From assembly GCA_949502235.1 (NCBI GenBank), contig CATBDC010000029.1, forward strand, positions 1-45,686: DNA of 45,686 nt, in the 5' to 3' direction. Shown here piece by piece: positions 1 to 8,022 of the stretch. This DNA comes from an uncultured Lachnospiraceae bacterium (GTDB lineage: Bacteria; Bacillota; Clostridia; Lachnospirales; Lachnospiraceae). Under the pieces are notes generated by a model that ran no database searches, was not told the origin of the DNA, and worked only from the letters and a program-made list of their open reading frames with translations. Both the position numbers and the translations under genes were made by a program. The first letter of the stretch is position 1. Each line of letters opens with the position of its first letter.

Positions 1-486
1 AGTATTTTCCGCAACAGCGGCATCAATCCTTAGTTTGGACTCTTCTTGGATTTTTTTAGTATTTTCCGCAACAGCGGCATCAATCCTTAGTTTGGACTCT
101 TCCTGGATCTTTTTAGTATTTTCCGCAACAGCGGCATCAATCCTTAGTTTGGACTCTTCTTGGATTTTTCTAGTATTTTCCGCAACAGCGGCATTAATTT
201 CCAGTTTAAATTCCTCCTGAATTTTTTTCGTGTTCGCAGCAACAGCGGCGTCAATTTCCAGTTTAAATTCCTCCCGTAGTTTTCTGGTGTTTTCCGCAAT
301 AGCAGCATCCTTCTCAGCTTTATATTCTTCCCGCAATTTTTTAGTATTTTCAGCAATAAGTAAATCTGTTTCAAGCTTAACGTGTTCTCTTACTTTTTTA
401 GTGTTTTCAGCAATAAGTAAATCCGTTTCAAGCTTAAGCTCTTCTCTTACCTTTTTCGTGTTTTCTGCAATAATAATATCCGTTTC
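1..486 (-). repeat. In-frame 57-bp tandem repeats (19 aa) in the Rpn-like gene
   Basis: The DNA repeats with a 57-bp period: AGTATTTTCCGCAACAGCGG recurs at 1, 58 and 115, and a diverged copy begins at 172. The three outermost copies differ at only a few bases, while those nearer the catalytic domain (172-486) are much more diverged. The encoded unit is TKKIQEESKLRIDAAVAEN, with older versions such as ETDLLIAENTKKVREELKL. The array runs off the window, so the copy number is a minimum. Confidence 0.9.
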
Positions 487-1272
487 AAGCACAAGTTCAT
501 CCTGAATCATATCGTTGAATCCTCCTTCAACAAATTCTTTATAACGGGCATATAAATGATTATATAGTTTTCGTGTTAGTTCAAGAAGATGGGCGGCATC
601 AGCCGCAGTAATATTTCCAATCTCCTGATTTTTTTGTACTAATCCCATTATATCATTGAAGATGAGGCTGCGCAAGGCTTCCATATTTTCCGGAGTGCGT
701 TCTTTTTCGATATCCGGCCGGAGTTTTAGGAGCATAAAGGGGAGTAGAATAAGAAGATCTTTCTGCTCCAAATCCTGCGGACTATACTCTAAAAGCCGAA
801 GAGAAGGAACCTTATATTCAAATGTACCCTGTGTCCCAAAGTTAAGAAAAATAGATACGTTATCAGGAAAGCTATCATGTTTATACAGAAAAATGATATA
901 TGGTTCTGGAAACTTGAGCTCACAGTGTCCCCCTCTGGTAGTAAGAGCATGCTTATACCCATAGTCAAAAACACGGAACTCAATCTCTTCATCTGGGTAC
1001 ATCTGCGCCTCCATATGATAAGCATGTTCATTATTAACAGTGAGGATAACATCAGCAACAGTACGTTCTAATTCATCATCAGTGTGCTCAGTCCAGTTAT
1101 AAGTGATTTTGCTGTCAGGGAGATAACTGGTTTTGAAAAGTGAATTAATAAGTGCAATGACTATACGGGATGACAGCGTCAGAAGACGTTTAAACATCCG
1201 GTCATAGATTTGAAAGATTCTTTTGTCAGATTTGCTTATATTAGACTTTGCTTTATCAGACGTGTTTTTCAT
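1..1272 (-). CDS. Rpn/PD-(D/E)XK nuclease-transposase family protein, 3' end outside window
   Basis: The frame is open from the ATG at 1272 to the window edge (424 codons, no stop). The N-terminal ~200 residues resemble the Lachnospiraceae PD-(D/E)XK nuclease 'putative transposase' family: DRMFKRLL near the start, an aspartate at ~74 (ADVIL) and a YHMEAQ motif (E88, Q90), which fit the D...ExQ nuclease core. From ~263 the protein turns into at least 8.5 tandem 19-residue charged, probably helical repeats. The family is thought to nick DNA and promote recombination (established for E. coli Rpn proteins); activity here is inferred. The start is uncertain: the only good Shine-Dalgarno (GAAAGGAG, near 1302-1309) is over 25 nt upstream, and no in-frame start lies closer to it. 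Confidence 0.75.
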   Translation of the reverse strand, partial: MKNTSDKAKSNISKSDKRIFQIYDRMFKRLLTLSSRIVIALINSLFKTSYLPDSKITYNWTEHTDDELERTVADVILTVNNEHAYHMEAQMYPDEEIEFRVFDYGYKHALTTRGGHCELKFPEPYIIFLYKHDSFPDNVSIFLNFGTQGTFEYKVPSLRLLEYSPQDLEQKDLLILLPFMLLKLRPDIEKERTPENMEALRSLIFNDIMGLVQKNQEIGNITAADAAHLLELTRKLYNHLYARYKEFVEGGFNDMIQDELVLETDIIIAENTKKVREELKLETDLLIAENTKKVREHVKLETDLLIAENTKKLREEYKAEKDAAIAENTRKLREEFKLEIDAAVAANTKKIQEEFKLEINAAVAENTRKIQEESKLRIDAAVAENTKKIQEESKLRIDAAVAENTKKIQEESKLRIDAAVAENT

Positions 1273-1558
1273 AGATATGTCTACATGTAAAAGACATGCG
1301 CTCCTTTCGCAGAAATATGATTCAGAATAATTTGGCTTGTGCTCTAAGATACTTTATTGCAAAATCATACGCATCACCTCATAAATCAAAATACGGGTAT
1401 TGTTGAAGAATAGTTCAAGCGGATACACCGATTGTCCAATACTCGGACATTAGAGTTTGAAGCTTCGGAATGAAACTTCGTAAGATAACTGTAACATATA
1501 AAATCCAGTGATACAAGAGAAAAAATGTGGCAAAATTAATACATTTCTAAAACAGGAA
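1273..1558. other. Intergenic, no gene recognised
   Basis: AT-rich stretch upstream of the Rpn-like gene. No open frame of note was seen. A small GTCC/GGAC inverted repeat lies around 1436-1451, and short GAAGCTTC/GAAACTTC-like repeats around 1458-1480. No convincing -35/-10 pair for the minus-strand gene was found. Confidence 0.5.
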
Positions 1559-1632
1559 ACTGTTCACACAGGACTTTGCATTTACTGCAAAGTCCGTAAA
1601 AAATGATTCAGGTGTGGGCAAATCCCATCCTC
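1559..1632 (+). repeat. Element B copy 1 (truncated)
   Basis: Starts ACTGTTCAC and continues through a hairpin, a GATTCAGG box and GCAAATCCCAT, in the same order as the full copy at 40674-40802 read in reverse. The hairpin is a perfect 10-bp stem, GGACTTTGCA / TGCAAAGTCC, with loop TTTAC. The far terminal repeat is missing, and element A copy 1 follows 28 bp later. Confidence 0.8.
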
Positions 1633-1659
1633 AAAGCAAATTTTGAATGAATTTGCAAT

Positions 1660-1697
1660 CTGGGACGGGGTAAAATTCATTTTACCCCGTCCCCAAG
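1660..1697. repeat. Element A copy 1 (palindrome)
   Basis: Two perfect 15-bp arms (1662-1676 and 1679-1693, GGGACGGGGTAAAAT and its complement) around a 2-nt centre. The right arm contains the stop codon and last codons of the ABC ATPase gene that ends at 1682. Confidence 0.9.
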
Positions 1698-2458
1698 AAA
1701 CGCTGTGTCCGTTCTTCTGCTGGATTTTCAAATATTTGCACAGGATCCCCCTGCTCGACAATACTTCCTCCATCCATAAAAATTACATGGTCTGCCACAT
1801 CTTTTGCAAATGCCATTTCATGGGTTACAATCACCATGGTGGTGTCATGATCTGCAAGCTCCTTAATAACGCGGAGCACCTCTCCGGTAAGCTCCGGATC
1901 GAGGGCAGAGGTAGGTTCATCAAAGCAGAGGATATCAGGATTTAATGCAAGTGCCCGTGCGATTGCAACGCGCTGGCACTGCCCGCCGGAAAGCTGGTGA
2001 GGATAACTGTCCTTTCGGTTATCCAGCCCCATCTGTGAAAGAAGAGACTCGGAAAGGCTTTGGATTTCCGCATGAATTTCTTTTTTCCGTGTTTTGTAAT
2101 CGGGCTGTTCCTTTGCCAGAAGCTCTTTTGCCAGCATAACATTTTCCAATGCCGTGTACTGGGGAAACAGATTAAAGGATTGGAATACCAGGCCAAAATG
2201 AAGCCGTTTTTTCCGGATGGCAGATTCCGCCCTTGTTGCCGGATTGTCCGCGTCAAAGAGTGTTTCTCCATTTACGCGTATGATTCCCTTGTCAGGTGTT
2301 TCTAAGAAGTTCAGGCATCTAAGGAGTGTTGTTTTGCCGCTTCCGGAGGAGCCGATGATAGAAACAGCCTGTCCTTTTTCAAGAGAAAAGCTGATATCCC
2401 TTAGAGCCTCCGTTTTGTTAAATGATTTGCTAATATGTTCTACTTCCAGAATTGACAT
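1682..2458 (-). CDS. Polar amino-acid ABC transporter ATP-binding protein
   Basis: 258 residues, standard for GlnQ/HisP-type ATPases that power amino-acid import at the membrane. Walker A is GSSGSGKTT (~36-44), the signature is [15 protein letters not shown] (~155-169), Walker B is [14 protein letters not shown], and the switch histidine is in VTHEM. It is the last gene of a three-gene importer operon and starts 14 nt after the permease. Odd point: the C-terminus reads QRFLGTG-stop, and the LGTG plus stop come from element A, so the native tail appears to have been replaced. The exact substrate is unknown. Confidence 0.93.
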   Translation of the reverse strand: MSILEVEHISKSFNKTEALRDISFSLEKGQAVSIIGSSGSGKTTLLRCLNFLETPDKGIIRVNGETLFDADNPATRAESAIRKKRLHFGLVFQSFNLFPQYTALENVMLAKELLAKEQPDYKTRKKEIHAEIQSLSESLLSQMGLDNRKDSYPHQLSGGQCQRVAIARALALNPDILCFDEPTSALDPELTGEVLRVIKELADHDTTMVIVTHEMAFAKDVADHVIFMDGGSIVEQGDPVQIFENPAEERTQRFLGTG

Positions 2459-2472
2459 TGCTTCTGCCTCCT

Positions 2473-3159
2473 TTATCTGAAATAATTAAGCTTCTTTTCA
2501 AGGCGTCCCAGAAGCACAGTCAGAATACCATTAAAAATAAGATAGTAAACAGCTGTAAAAAACAGGGGCCAAATGGCGCCTGATATGCCGTGTGAGCCTT
2601 TCATAAATGCCTGTCCGGCCCATATAATTTCCTGAAGGGCAATAATACGGGCAAGGGAGGTATCTTTCACCAGGGTAATAATTTCATTAGACATAGGCGG
2701 GACAATACGTTTAATCATTTGAAGGAGCGTAACCTTAAAAAATATCTGGCTCTTTGTCATACCCAGCACCAGGCCCGCCTCTTCCTGGCCGACAGGTACG
2801 CCCTGTATGCCGCCCCGGTATATTTCAGAAAAGTAGCAGGCATAATTCAGGATAAATGATACAGATGCCGCGAGGAAACGCCCTGCCTCACCGCCGCCCC
2901 AGACTGGGTTATGCAGCACTAGTCCGGGGAAATAGTAAATAATGAGAAGCTGAATCATCAAAGGAGTACCCCGTATAATCCATACGACAAACTTCGAGAA
3001 ATAGCTTAAAGGGCGGAAATGGGACATAGAGCCAAAGGCAATTAAAAGTCCCAGAGGAAAAGCACCCAAAAGCGTCACAAAAAATAATTTTAATGTCTGG
3101 ATAAAGCCGATATTCAGAGAACTTATAACTACCGGCATCTGTTCAAATATTCGATCCAT
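2473..3159 (-). CDS. Amino-acid ABC transporter permease
   Basis: 228 residues, a typical HisM/GlnP-family length, with about five hydrophobic segments. The cytoplasmic coupling (EAA-type) loop is visible as [20 protein letters not shown] followed by residues ending in [16 protein letters not shown]. The N-terminus carries [18 protein letters not shown], usual for this family. It sits between the binding lipoprotein (54 nt upstream) and the ATPase (14 nt downstream) and should form a homodimeric channel. The product is confident; substrate specificity is not resolvable from sequence. Confidence 0.93.
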   Translation of the reverse strand: MDRIFEQMPVVISSLNIGFIQTLKLFFVTLLGAFPLGLLIAFGSMSHFRPLSYFSKFVVWIIRGTPLMIQLLIIYYFPGLVLHNPVWGGGEAGRFLAASVSFILNYACYFSEIYRGGIQGVPVGQEEAGLVLGMTKSQIFFKVTLLQMIKRIVPPMSNEIITLVKDTSLARIIALQEIIWAGQAFMKGSHGISGAIWPLFFTAVYYLIFNGILTVLLGRLEKKLNYFR

Positions 3160-3213
3160 AAAACCTTGTCCTTTGTTTAAAATTATTTGGAATCAGCAGC
3201 TGCCATACAAGGA

Positions 3214-4047
3214 CTACTGCTCAATTACAGCAGCCTGTACGCCATATTTTTCAGCACATTCTGTCATGCTTCCGTCTCCGAAGCTTTCTTTAAAGAAATC
3301 ATTCAGAGCCTTTGCAAGATCTGAGCCTTTACGGAAGCCTACGCCATATTCCTCACTGTTTAACTGACAGGTATAGGTAAGCTTATCGTATCCGGTCCCT
3401 TCTCCTACCATGGCAGCCGCCATGAGAGAGTCGATAACTGCCGCGTCTGAAGTTCCTGCAGCAACCTCCATAAGAGCGTCAGCCTGTGTTTTTACAGATG
3501 TATATGTAAGATCAAGGGCAGCAACCTCCTTTTCACCGGCGCTTCCGGCCTCAACAGCAAAGGAAAGTTCAGAAAGGCTGTCCGTATCCTGATATTTGTC
3601 AGCAGTATCAGAAGGAACAATTACAACCTGTCCGTTATTGCAGTATGCGTTAGAGCACTCCATAGAGCTTGTTACCTCATCTGTCAGCGTCATACCGTTC
3701 CATACGCAGTCAATGGTTTTGCCCTCAAGCTCCATAATCTTGTTATCCCAGTCGATTTCCACAAATTCTACGTCCACACCGAGACTTTCGGCAAAGGCTT
3801 TTGCCATATCAGCGTCAAAGCCAATCCATTCATCGTTGTCATCCTTGTAATCCATTGGCTCAAAATCCGTAATGCCTACAACCAGAGTTCCTTTGTCCTT
3901 TACATACTCCATATCGCTTCCGCCGGAAGCATCAGGTGCAGAGTCTGATCCGGAATCAGACTGGGAATCTGATGTGGAATTACTGCTGCATGCGCATAAG
4001 GATAAAACCATAACCACAGTTAATAAAATTGCAAATAACTTTTTCAT
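3214..4047 (-). CDS. Amino-acid ABC transporter substrate-binding lipoprotein
   Basis: 277 residues from the ATG at 4047, chosen over the in-frame ATG at 4059 because GGAG lies six bases upstream of 4047. Signal peptide MKKLFAILLTVVMVLSLCAC has a lipobox (LCAC), so the protein is probably anchored outside the membrane. A Ser/Asp/Gly-rich linker (~20-45) precedes a type-II periplasmic-binding fold: LVVGITDFEPMDYKDDN, GFDADMAKAFAESLGV, VEFVEIDWDNKI, DCVWNGMTLT and a C-terminal GVGFRKGSDLAKALN. It is first in the operon, behind the promoter at 4113-4141. The arginine of the usual amino-acid alpha-carboxylate contact is not obvious, so the ligand is uncertain. Confidence 0.92.
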   Translation of the reverse strand: MKKLFAILLTVVMVLSLCACSSNSTSDSQSDSGSDSAPDASGGSDMEYVKDKGTLVVGITDFEPMDYKDDNDEWIGFDADMAKAFAESLGVDVEFVEIDWDNKIMELEGKTIDCVWNGMTLTDEVTSSMECSNAYCNNGQVVIVPSDTADKYQDTDSLSELSFAVEAGSAGEKEVAALDLTYTSVKTQADALMEVAAGTSDAAVIDSLMAAAMVGEGTGYDKLTYTCQLNSEEYGVGFRKGSDLAKALNDFFKESFGDGSMTECAEKYGVQAAVIEQ

Positions 4048-4112
4048 AATAATCTCCATTCCGCCGCCAAAATGACAGCATATATTTAGTATAATATTAG
4101 TGACACGCTACC

Positions 4113-4141
4113 ATATTAGCAGTTTACCAAACTAAAGTCAA
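4113..4141 (-). promoter_or_regulatory. Promoter of the amino-acid ABC operon
   Basis: Read on the minus strand: TTGACT (4136-4141), 17-bp spacer, TAATAT (4113-4118). The spacer contains the inverted repeat AGTTT-GGT-AAACT (4121-4133), a possible operator. It lies about 65 bp upstream of the start at 4047. Confidence 0.55.
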
Positions 4142-4150
4142 GAGGAAAAT

Positions 4151-4184
4151 AACTATGCCCGCACTTGACTGTGCGGGCATAGTT
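4151..4184 (-). terminator. Intrinsic terminator after purC
   Basis: A perfect 14-bp stem (4151-4164 with 4171-4184, AACTATGCCCGCAC) with a 6-nt loop, followed on the minus strand by ATTTTCCTCT. It separates purC from the ABC-operon promoter immediately beyond. Confidence 0.8.
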
Positions 4185-4233
4185 ACAGTCCACAGGTCTG
4201 TGCATGTACTGCGCAGACCGTAAGAAAATGATT
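4183..4233 (+). repeat. Element B copy 2 (truncated)
   Basis: TTACAGTCCACAGG, then stem GGTCTGTGCA / TGCGCAGACC with loop TGTAC, then CGTAAGAAAATGATT. This matches the reversed left part of the full copy at 40674-40802. It lies between the purC stop and its terminator, so it is probably in the purC 3' UTR. Confidence 0.75.
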
Positions 4234-4236
4234 TAG

Positions 4237-5100
4237 CTATATAAGCTTTTCTCCCGTCAGCATTTCATAGCCTGAAAGGTATTTGTTAATTGTCTTTTCC
4301 ACAATATCCTCTGGCAGAGTCCAGTCATTACCAGGATTGTTCTTCAGCCAGTCGCGGGCAAACTGTTTATCAAAGGACGGCTGTCCGTGGCCGGGCTCAT
4401 AAGTATCGGCAGGCCAGAAACGGGAGCTGTCAGGGGTAAGCATCTCATCACCGATTACGACATTTCCATTATCATCAAGTCCGAATTCAAATTTTGTGTC
4501 TGCAATAATGATTCCCCGTTCCAGTGCGTAGTCAGCACATTTCTTATAGAGAGCAAGCGTACAGTCACGAAGCTTTGCCGCGTATTCTTCTCCTTTGCCC
4601 GGGAAATATTTCTCCAGGTGTGCAATGCTTTGCTCGTAGGAAATATTTTCGTCATGGTCGCCGATTTCTGCCTTTGTAGACGGCGTGTAGACAGGCTCCG
4701 GCAGTTTGTCAGATTCTTTTAAACCTTCCGGCAGGCGGATGCCGCATACAGTGCCGTCCTTCTGATAGCTTGCCCAGCCGCTTCCGGTAATGTATCCGCG
4801 GACAATACATTCAATGGGAAGCATCTTAAGCTTTTTGCACATCATACTGTTACCATCGAACTCTGGCTTTCTGAAAAATTCCGGCATATCATTTACATCA
4901 ACGGAAATCATGTGGTTGGGCAGAATATCCTTTGTCATGTCAAACCAGAATCTGGACATTTGGGTAAGAACAGTTCCCTTTTTTGTCACATTGTTTTTTA
5001 AGATTACATCAAAGCAGCTGATACGGTCAGTAGCAACCATAATCAGGCTGTCACCGTTGTCGTAGATTTCACGTACTTTTCCTTCTTTTACTGGCTTCAT
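4237..5100 (-). CDS. purC: Phosphoribosylaminoimidazole-succinocarboxamide synthase
   Basis: SAICAR synthetase: joins aspartate to CAIR using ATP in purine biosynthesis (cytosol). 287 residues, the longer class of PurC. Recognisable parts are KPVKEGKVREIYDNGD at the N-terminus, VATDRISCFDVI, the IECIVRGYITGSGWASYQKD core, and IIADTKFEFGLD...GDEMLTPDSSRFWPADTYEPG. A GAGAGG box sits ~9 nt before the ATG. Its transcription ends at the 4151-4184 hairpin. The other purine genes are not in this window. Confidence 0.96.
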   Translation of the reverse strand: MKPVKEGKVREIYDNGDSLIMVATDRISCFDVILKNNVTKKGTVLTQMSRFWFDMTKDILPNHMISVDVNDMPEFFRKPEFDGNSMMCKKLKMLPIECIVRGYITGSGWASYQKDGTVCGIRLPEGLKESDKLPEPVYTPSTKAEIGDHDENISYEQSIAHLEKYFPGKGEEYAAKLRDCTLALYKKCADYALERGIIIADTKFEFGLDDNGNVVIGDEMLTPDSSRFWPADTYEPGHGQPSFDKQFARDWLKNNPGNDWTLPEDIVEKTINKYLSGYEMLTGEKLI

Positions 5101-5183
5101 TTTATTTACCTCTCTTAAGTTATTATTTTACAGATGTTCTATATAATAGATAAACAGATTTCCTCCTAAAAAGCAATATGATT

Positions 5184-5426
5184 TTAGAAATTCATTGATT
5201 TTAGTGAATCAATAAGCTCCATATCATCAGGCTTTAACCGTAAATTAGAGCAGTAGGATTTCCCTTCGGCTGTGGTGACATTTATCTCAATCAGTGTTCC
5301 TTCATGAAGCGCTTCCTGGGATACGGCTTTTAAAAATAAGGGAAATTTCGGGTGGTTCAGCTGGAAACGGTCTATACCTGCCTTTAACTGCTGCAGCATG
5401 GCAAGCTGATTAAAATTCATATTCAT
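5184..5426 (-). CDS. Small conserved-looking protein, unknown function
   Basis: 80 residues starting MNMNFNQLAM, with AAGGAGG nine bases before the ATG. No signal peptide or membrane segment; probably a small alpha/beta cytosolic protein, with a single cysteine (SYCSNLRL). I do not recognise a family. It lies 83 bp upstream of purC on the same strand behind its own strong promoter, so the two may be co-transcribed. Confidence 0.7.
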   Translation of the reverse strand: MNMNFNQLAMLQQLKAGIDRFQLNHPKFPLFLKAVSQEALHEGTLIEINVTTAEGKSYCSNLRLKPDDMELIDSLKSMNF

Positions 5427-5462
5427 AGGGATATGCCTCCTTTACATAATTGTCTTAATGGT

Positions 5463-5492
5463 ATTATACTATAATTTAACAGGGTTAGTCAA
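5463..5492 (-). promoter_or_regulatory. Promoter for the small protein and purC
   Basis: Minus strand: TTGACT (5487-5492), 18-bp spacer, TATAAT (5463-5468). It lies 37 bp upstream of the ATG at 5426, inside the short divergent region shared with the HD-domain gene at 5520. Confidence 0.65.
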
Positions 5493-5519
5493 AAATCAAA
5501 AGAAAAACAAGGGGGAAAT

Positions 5520-6287
5520 ATGAACTTAAAATATGCCATGCAGCAGTTTGAACAATATCTAAATGACTACGACAGAGAAGACGATAAGGTGAAGCTAAAA
5601 ATCGCACATACCTATGGAGTTGTGGACTGCATCCTTGAGATTGCAGAGCGGATGAGGCTTTCTAAGGAGGATCAGGAGCTTGCCGGCCTTATCGGGCTTC
5701 TGCATGATATCGGAAGGTTTGAACAGCTTAAGCGATATGACAGCTTTGAGCCGGATACCATGGACCATGCAGTATTTGGGGCACAGCTGTTATTTGAAGA
5801 GGGAATGATACGTAAATTTATAAAAGAGGACAGGTGGGATTCTGTCATCCGCACAGCCATAGAGCGGCACAGCGATTTTAAGCTTGGAGGAATTCAGGAT
5901 GAACACGCGCTTCTTCATGCACGTCTTATACGGGATGCGGACAAGCTTGATAATTGCAGGGTAAAACTTATGGATGCCATTGAAACAATGCTGGGAGTGA
6001 CGGCAGAGGAGGTAGGAAGCACAGAAATCAGTACAGAGGTTATGGAGCAGTTTCTGAAAAAGGAATCTATCCTGTCGGCGCTAAGAAAAACGAAAATGGA
6101 CTACTGGCTCTCCTATCTGGCATATTTTTTTGACATCAATTTCAGGGAAACCTTGGATATTATAAAGGAGAAGGATTATGTAAACAAACTTATTGACCGG
6201 ATTCCTTATTCAAATCAGAAGACAAGGAAAGAGATGGATATTGTAAGAGAAATGCTATTATCTGCTGTCGGAGGAGACAGGAGGTAA
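5520..6287 (+). CDS. HD-domain phosphohydrolase family protein
   Basis: 255 residues behind AAGGGGGAAAT. The HD metal motif is LLHDIGRFEQ (~60s), with further conserved histidines in TMDHAVFGAQLLF and ERHSDFK, and an aspartate in LIRDADKLDN. This is the usual HD layout of metal-dependent phosphohydrolases acting on nucleotides or phosphodiesters; the substrate cannot be told. It lies 20 nt upstream of the GH5 gene and is probably co-transcribed with it. No membrane segments. Confidence 0.85.
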   Translation: MNLKYAMQQFEQYLNDYDREDDKVKLKIAHTYGVVDCILEIAERMRLSKEDQELAGLIGLLHDIGRFEQLKRYDSFEPDTMDHAVFGAQLLFEEGMIRKFIKEDRWDSVIRTAIERHSDFKLGGIQDEHALLHARLIRDADKLDNCRVKLMDAIETMLGVTAEEVGSTEISTEVMEQFLKKESILSALRKTKMDYWLSYLAYFFDINFRETLDIIKEKDYVNKLIDRIPYSNQKTRKEMDIVREMLLSAVGGDRR

Positions 6288-6307
6288 GCAGGCGGGGAGG
6301 CGCAGGA

Positions 6308-7801
6308 ATGAAAGGAAAGAAGCTGATTGTTTGTATTATTATTTTAATTATCGTACTGAGCTGTGTACAGGGCTGTGGGAAAAAGCAGGAGGAGGCAGCC
6401 CCTAAGGAGCCGAAACAAGAGACAGAGTCAGAAGAGGAGACAGAAGAACCCGAAAAAGAGGAGAAAGACGGCCGGGAGGATCTGGCGAGTCCATCTGTAA
6501 CAGGCGCCCTTCATGTGGAGGGAACCAGCCTTGCAGGGAGCGATGGGCAGCCGGTCCAGCTTAAAGGAATCAGTACCCATGGCCTTGCCTGGTTTCCAGA
6601 TTATGTAAACGAGGAATGTTTTAAGGAGCTTCATGAAAAATGGAATGTAAATGTGATCCGTCTTGCCATGTATACGGCAGAATCCGGCGGCTACTGCACA
6701 GACGGGGACAAGGAATATCTGAAAGGTCTGATACGTGACGGGGTGAAATATGCCCTTGCCCAGGACATGTATGTAATTATTGACTGGCATATTTTATCGG
6801 ACAACAATCCCAATATGAATATCGATGAAGCAAAAGCCTTTTTTGCGGAAATGTCCGCGGAATATGCAGAAGCAAAGCACGTTTTATATGAGATCTGCAA
6901 TGAGCCTAACGGAGGCACAGGCTGGGGTGAGATTAAGTCCTATGCCGAGGAGGTGATAGGAGTGATCCGTGAAAATGATTCCGATGCGGTGATTCTTATC
7001 GGTACTCCTAACTGGTCCCAGTTCGTAGACGAGGCGGCCGCTGACCCGGTTACGGGATATGATAATCTGATGTATACCCTTCATTTTTATGCGGCAACCC
7101 ACACGGATGACCTTCGCGCAAGGCTGTCATCTGCAGTGGATGCAGGCCTTCCCGTCTTTGTGTCAGAATATGGAATCTGTGATGCCAGCGGAAACGGGGC
7201 CATTGACGAGGTGCAGGCGGATCTGTGGACGGAGCTGCTTGACAGTCTTGGAATCAGCTATGTGGCATGGAACCTGTCAAATAAGGAAGAAACCTCTGCC
7301 ATATTTAAAAGCTCCTGCAGCAAAACAAGCGGATTTTTAGAGGAGGATATCAGTGATTCCGGGAAATGGCTGTACCGTATGCTGACAGGAGGAAAAGCAT
7401 CTGGTGCAAAGAATGGGGAGAACAGCGGCATCGGCGAAACCGGCGCGGCAGATATGCAGGAGTCCACCCAAGTACTGCCGTCACAGAATGAGGCAGTGAT
7501 AGAGAGCGGGGATATAAAGGTTATGGCAAGGGTTAAGAACAGCTGGGAGGCTGACGGAAAGAAGTTTTATCAATATGATTTGATTCTTACCAATACATCG
7601 GATAAGGAATGTAATGGGTGGGCGATAGACATTCCCTTCCAGAGCGAGGTTACTCTGTCGGACGGCTGGAACGGCAATTATGCAGCAGAGGGGACAGTTC
7701 TTCATATTACGTCAAAGGAATATAATGGAGTGATTCCCCCGGAAGGAGCGCTGTTAGATGTAGGATTTATTGTAAGCGGCGGGGATGGAATAAAAAAATG
7801 A
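6308..7801 (+). CDS. Lipid-anchored GH5 endoglucanase with C-terminal CBM2-like domain
   Basis: 497 residues, GGGGAGG seven bases before the ATG. Lipoprotein signal KLIVCIIILIIVLSCVQGCG (Cys ~23), then a strongly acidic linker (~27-55) rich in Glu. A GH5 domain spans ~65-370: VIIDWHIL, ICNEPNGGTGWGE (predicted acid/base Glu ~209), HFYAATH, FVSEYGICD (predicted nucleophile Glu ~297) and YVAWNLSNK. After a low-complexity linker, ~405-495 resembles carbohydrate-binding module family 2: NTSDKECNGWAIDIPF, WNGNYAAEGTVLHITSKEYN, GVIPPEGALLDVGF. It probably cleaves beta-1,4-glucan or a related beta-glycan at the cell surface. Element B copy 3 begins directly after its stop. Confidence 0.9.
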   Translation: MKGKKLIVCIIILIIVLSCVQGCGKKQEEAAPKEPKQETESEEETEEPEKEEKDGREDLASPSVTGALHVEGTSLAGSDGQPVQLKGISTHGLAWFPDYVNEECFKELHEKWNVNVIRLAMYTAESGGYCTDGDKEYLKGLIRDGVKYALAQDMYVIIDWHILSDNNPNMNIDEAKAFFAEMSAEYAEAKHVLYEICNEPNGGTGWGEIKSYAEEVIGVIRENDSDAVILIGTPNWSQFVDEAAADPVTGYDNLMYTLHFYAATHTDDLRARLSSAVDAGLPVFVSEYGICDASGNGAIDEVQADLWTELLDSLGISYVAWNLSNKEETSAIFKSSCSKTSGFLEEDISDSGKWLYRMLTGGKASGAKNGENSGIGETGAADMQESTQVLPSQNEAVIESGDIKVMARVKNSWEADGKKFYQYDLILTNTSDKECNGWAIDIPFQSEVTLSDGWNGNYAAEGTVLHITSKEYNGVIPPEGALLDVGFIVSGGDGIKK

Positions 7802-7862
7802 TACTGTTCACAGGTCTGCGCATTTTTTAAATGGATTTGCGAAGATTACTGTGAACGGTAAC
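7802..7862 (+). repeat. Element B copy 3 (internally deleted)
   Basis: Begins TACTGTTCACAGGTCTGCGC and ends GATTACTGTGAACGGTAAC, so both ends match the full copy at 40674-40802 while the middle is missing. It starts one base after the GH5 stop codon. Confidence 0.8.
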
Positions 7863-7900
7863 AAAAAAATAAAGAGAGGGCTGTAGTGATACAGAATCGT

Positions 7901-7990
7901 ACATTTTGTAAATTCGTTAAAAATTACAGAAAAACATTTTGTGAATTCGTTAAAAACGATGGCGTACATTTCGCAAATTCGTGATATAAT
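7901..7990 (+). promoter_or_regulatory. Iteron-like triple repeat and extended -10 promoter of the DUF4143 ATPase gene
   Basis: Three direct copies of ACATTTYGYRAATTCGT at 7901, 7934 and 7966, spaced 33 and 32 bp (about three helical turns). The third ends two bases before TGATATAAT (TATAAT 7985-7990), an extended -10 without a recognisable -35. This placement suggests binding sites for a regulator, possibly the downstream product itself (inference). Confidence 0.6.
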
Positions 7991-8022
7991 AAATTATAAT
8001 CAGGAAAAGCGGGGACTTACGT

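Noticed and set aside
1-228. CRISPR-like direct repeats at the left edge
   Set aside because: The 57-bp units are contiguous without spacers, keep one reading frame and encode a helical protein tail.
1660-1697. Element A as an ordinary intrinsic terminator
   Set aside because: Strong hairpin, but no T-tract follows on either strand in this copy, and similar copies lie next to separate proper terminators (e.g. 34228-34266).
5101-5183. Purine riboswitch before purC
   Set aside because: The gap to the upstream gene is only 83 bp and shows no recognisable purine-riboswitch core.
7901-7982. Short CRISPR array upstream of the DUF4143 gene
   Set aside because: The repeated core is 17 bp, the intervals are AT-rich and similar to one another, there are no cas genes, and the array sits in a promoter.
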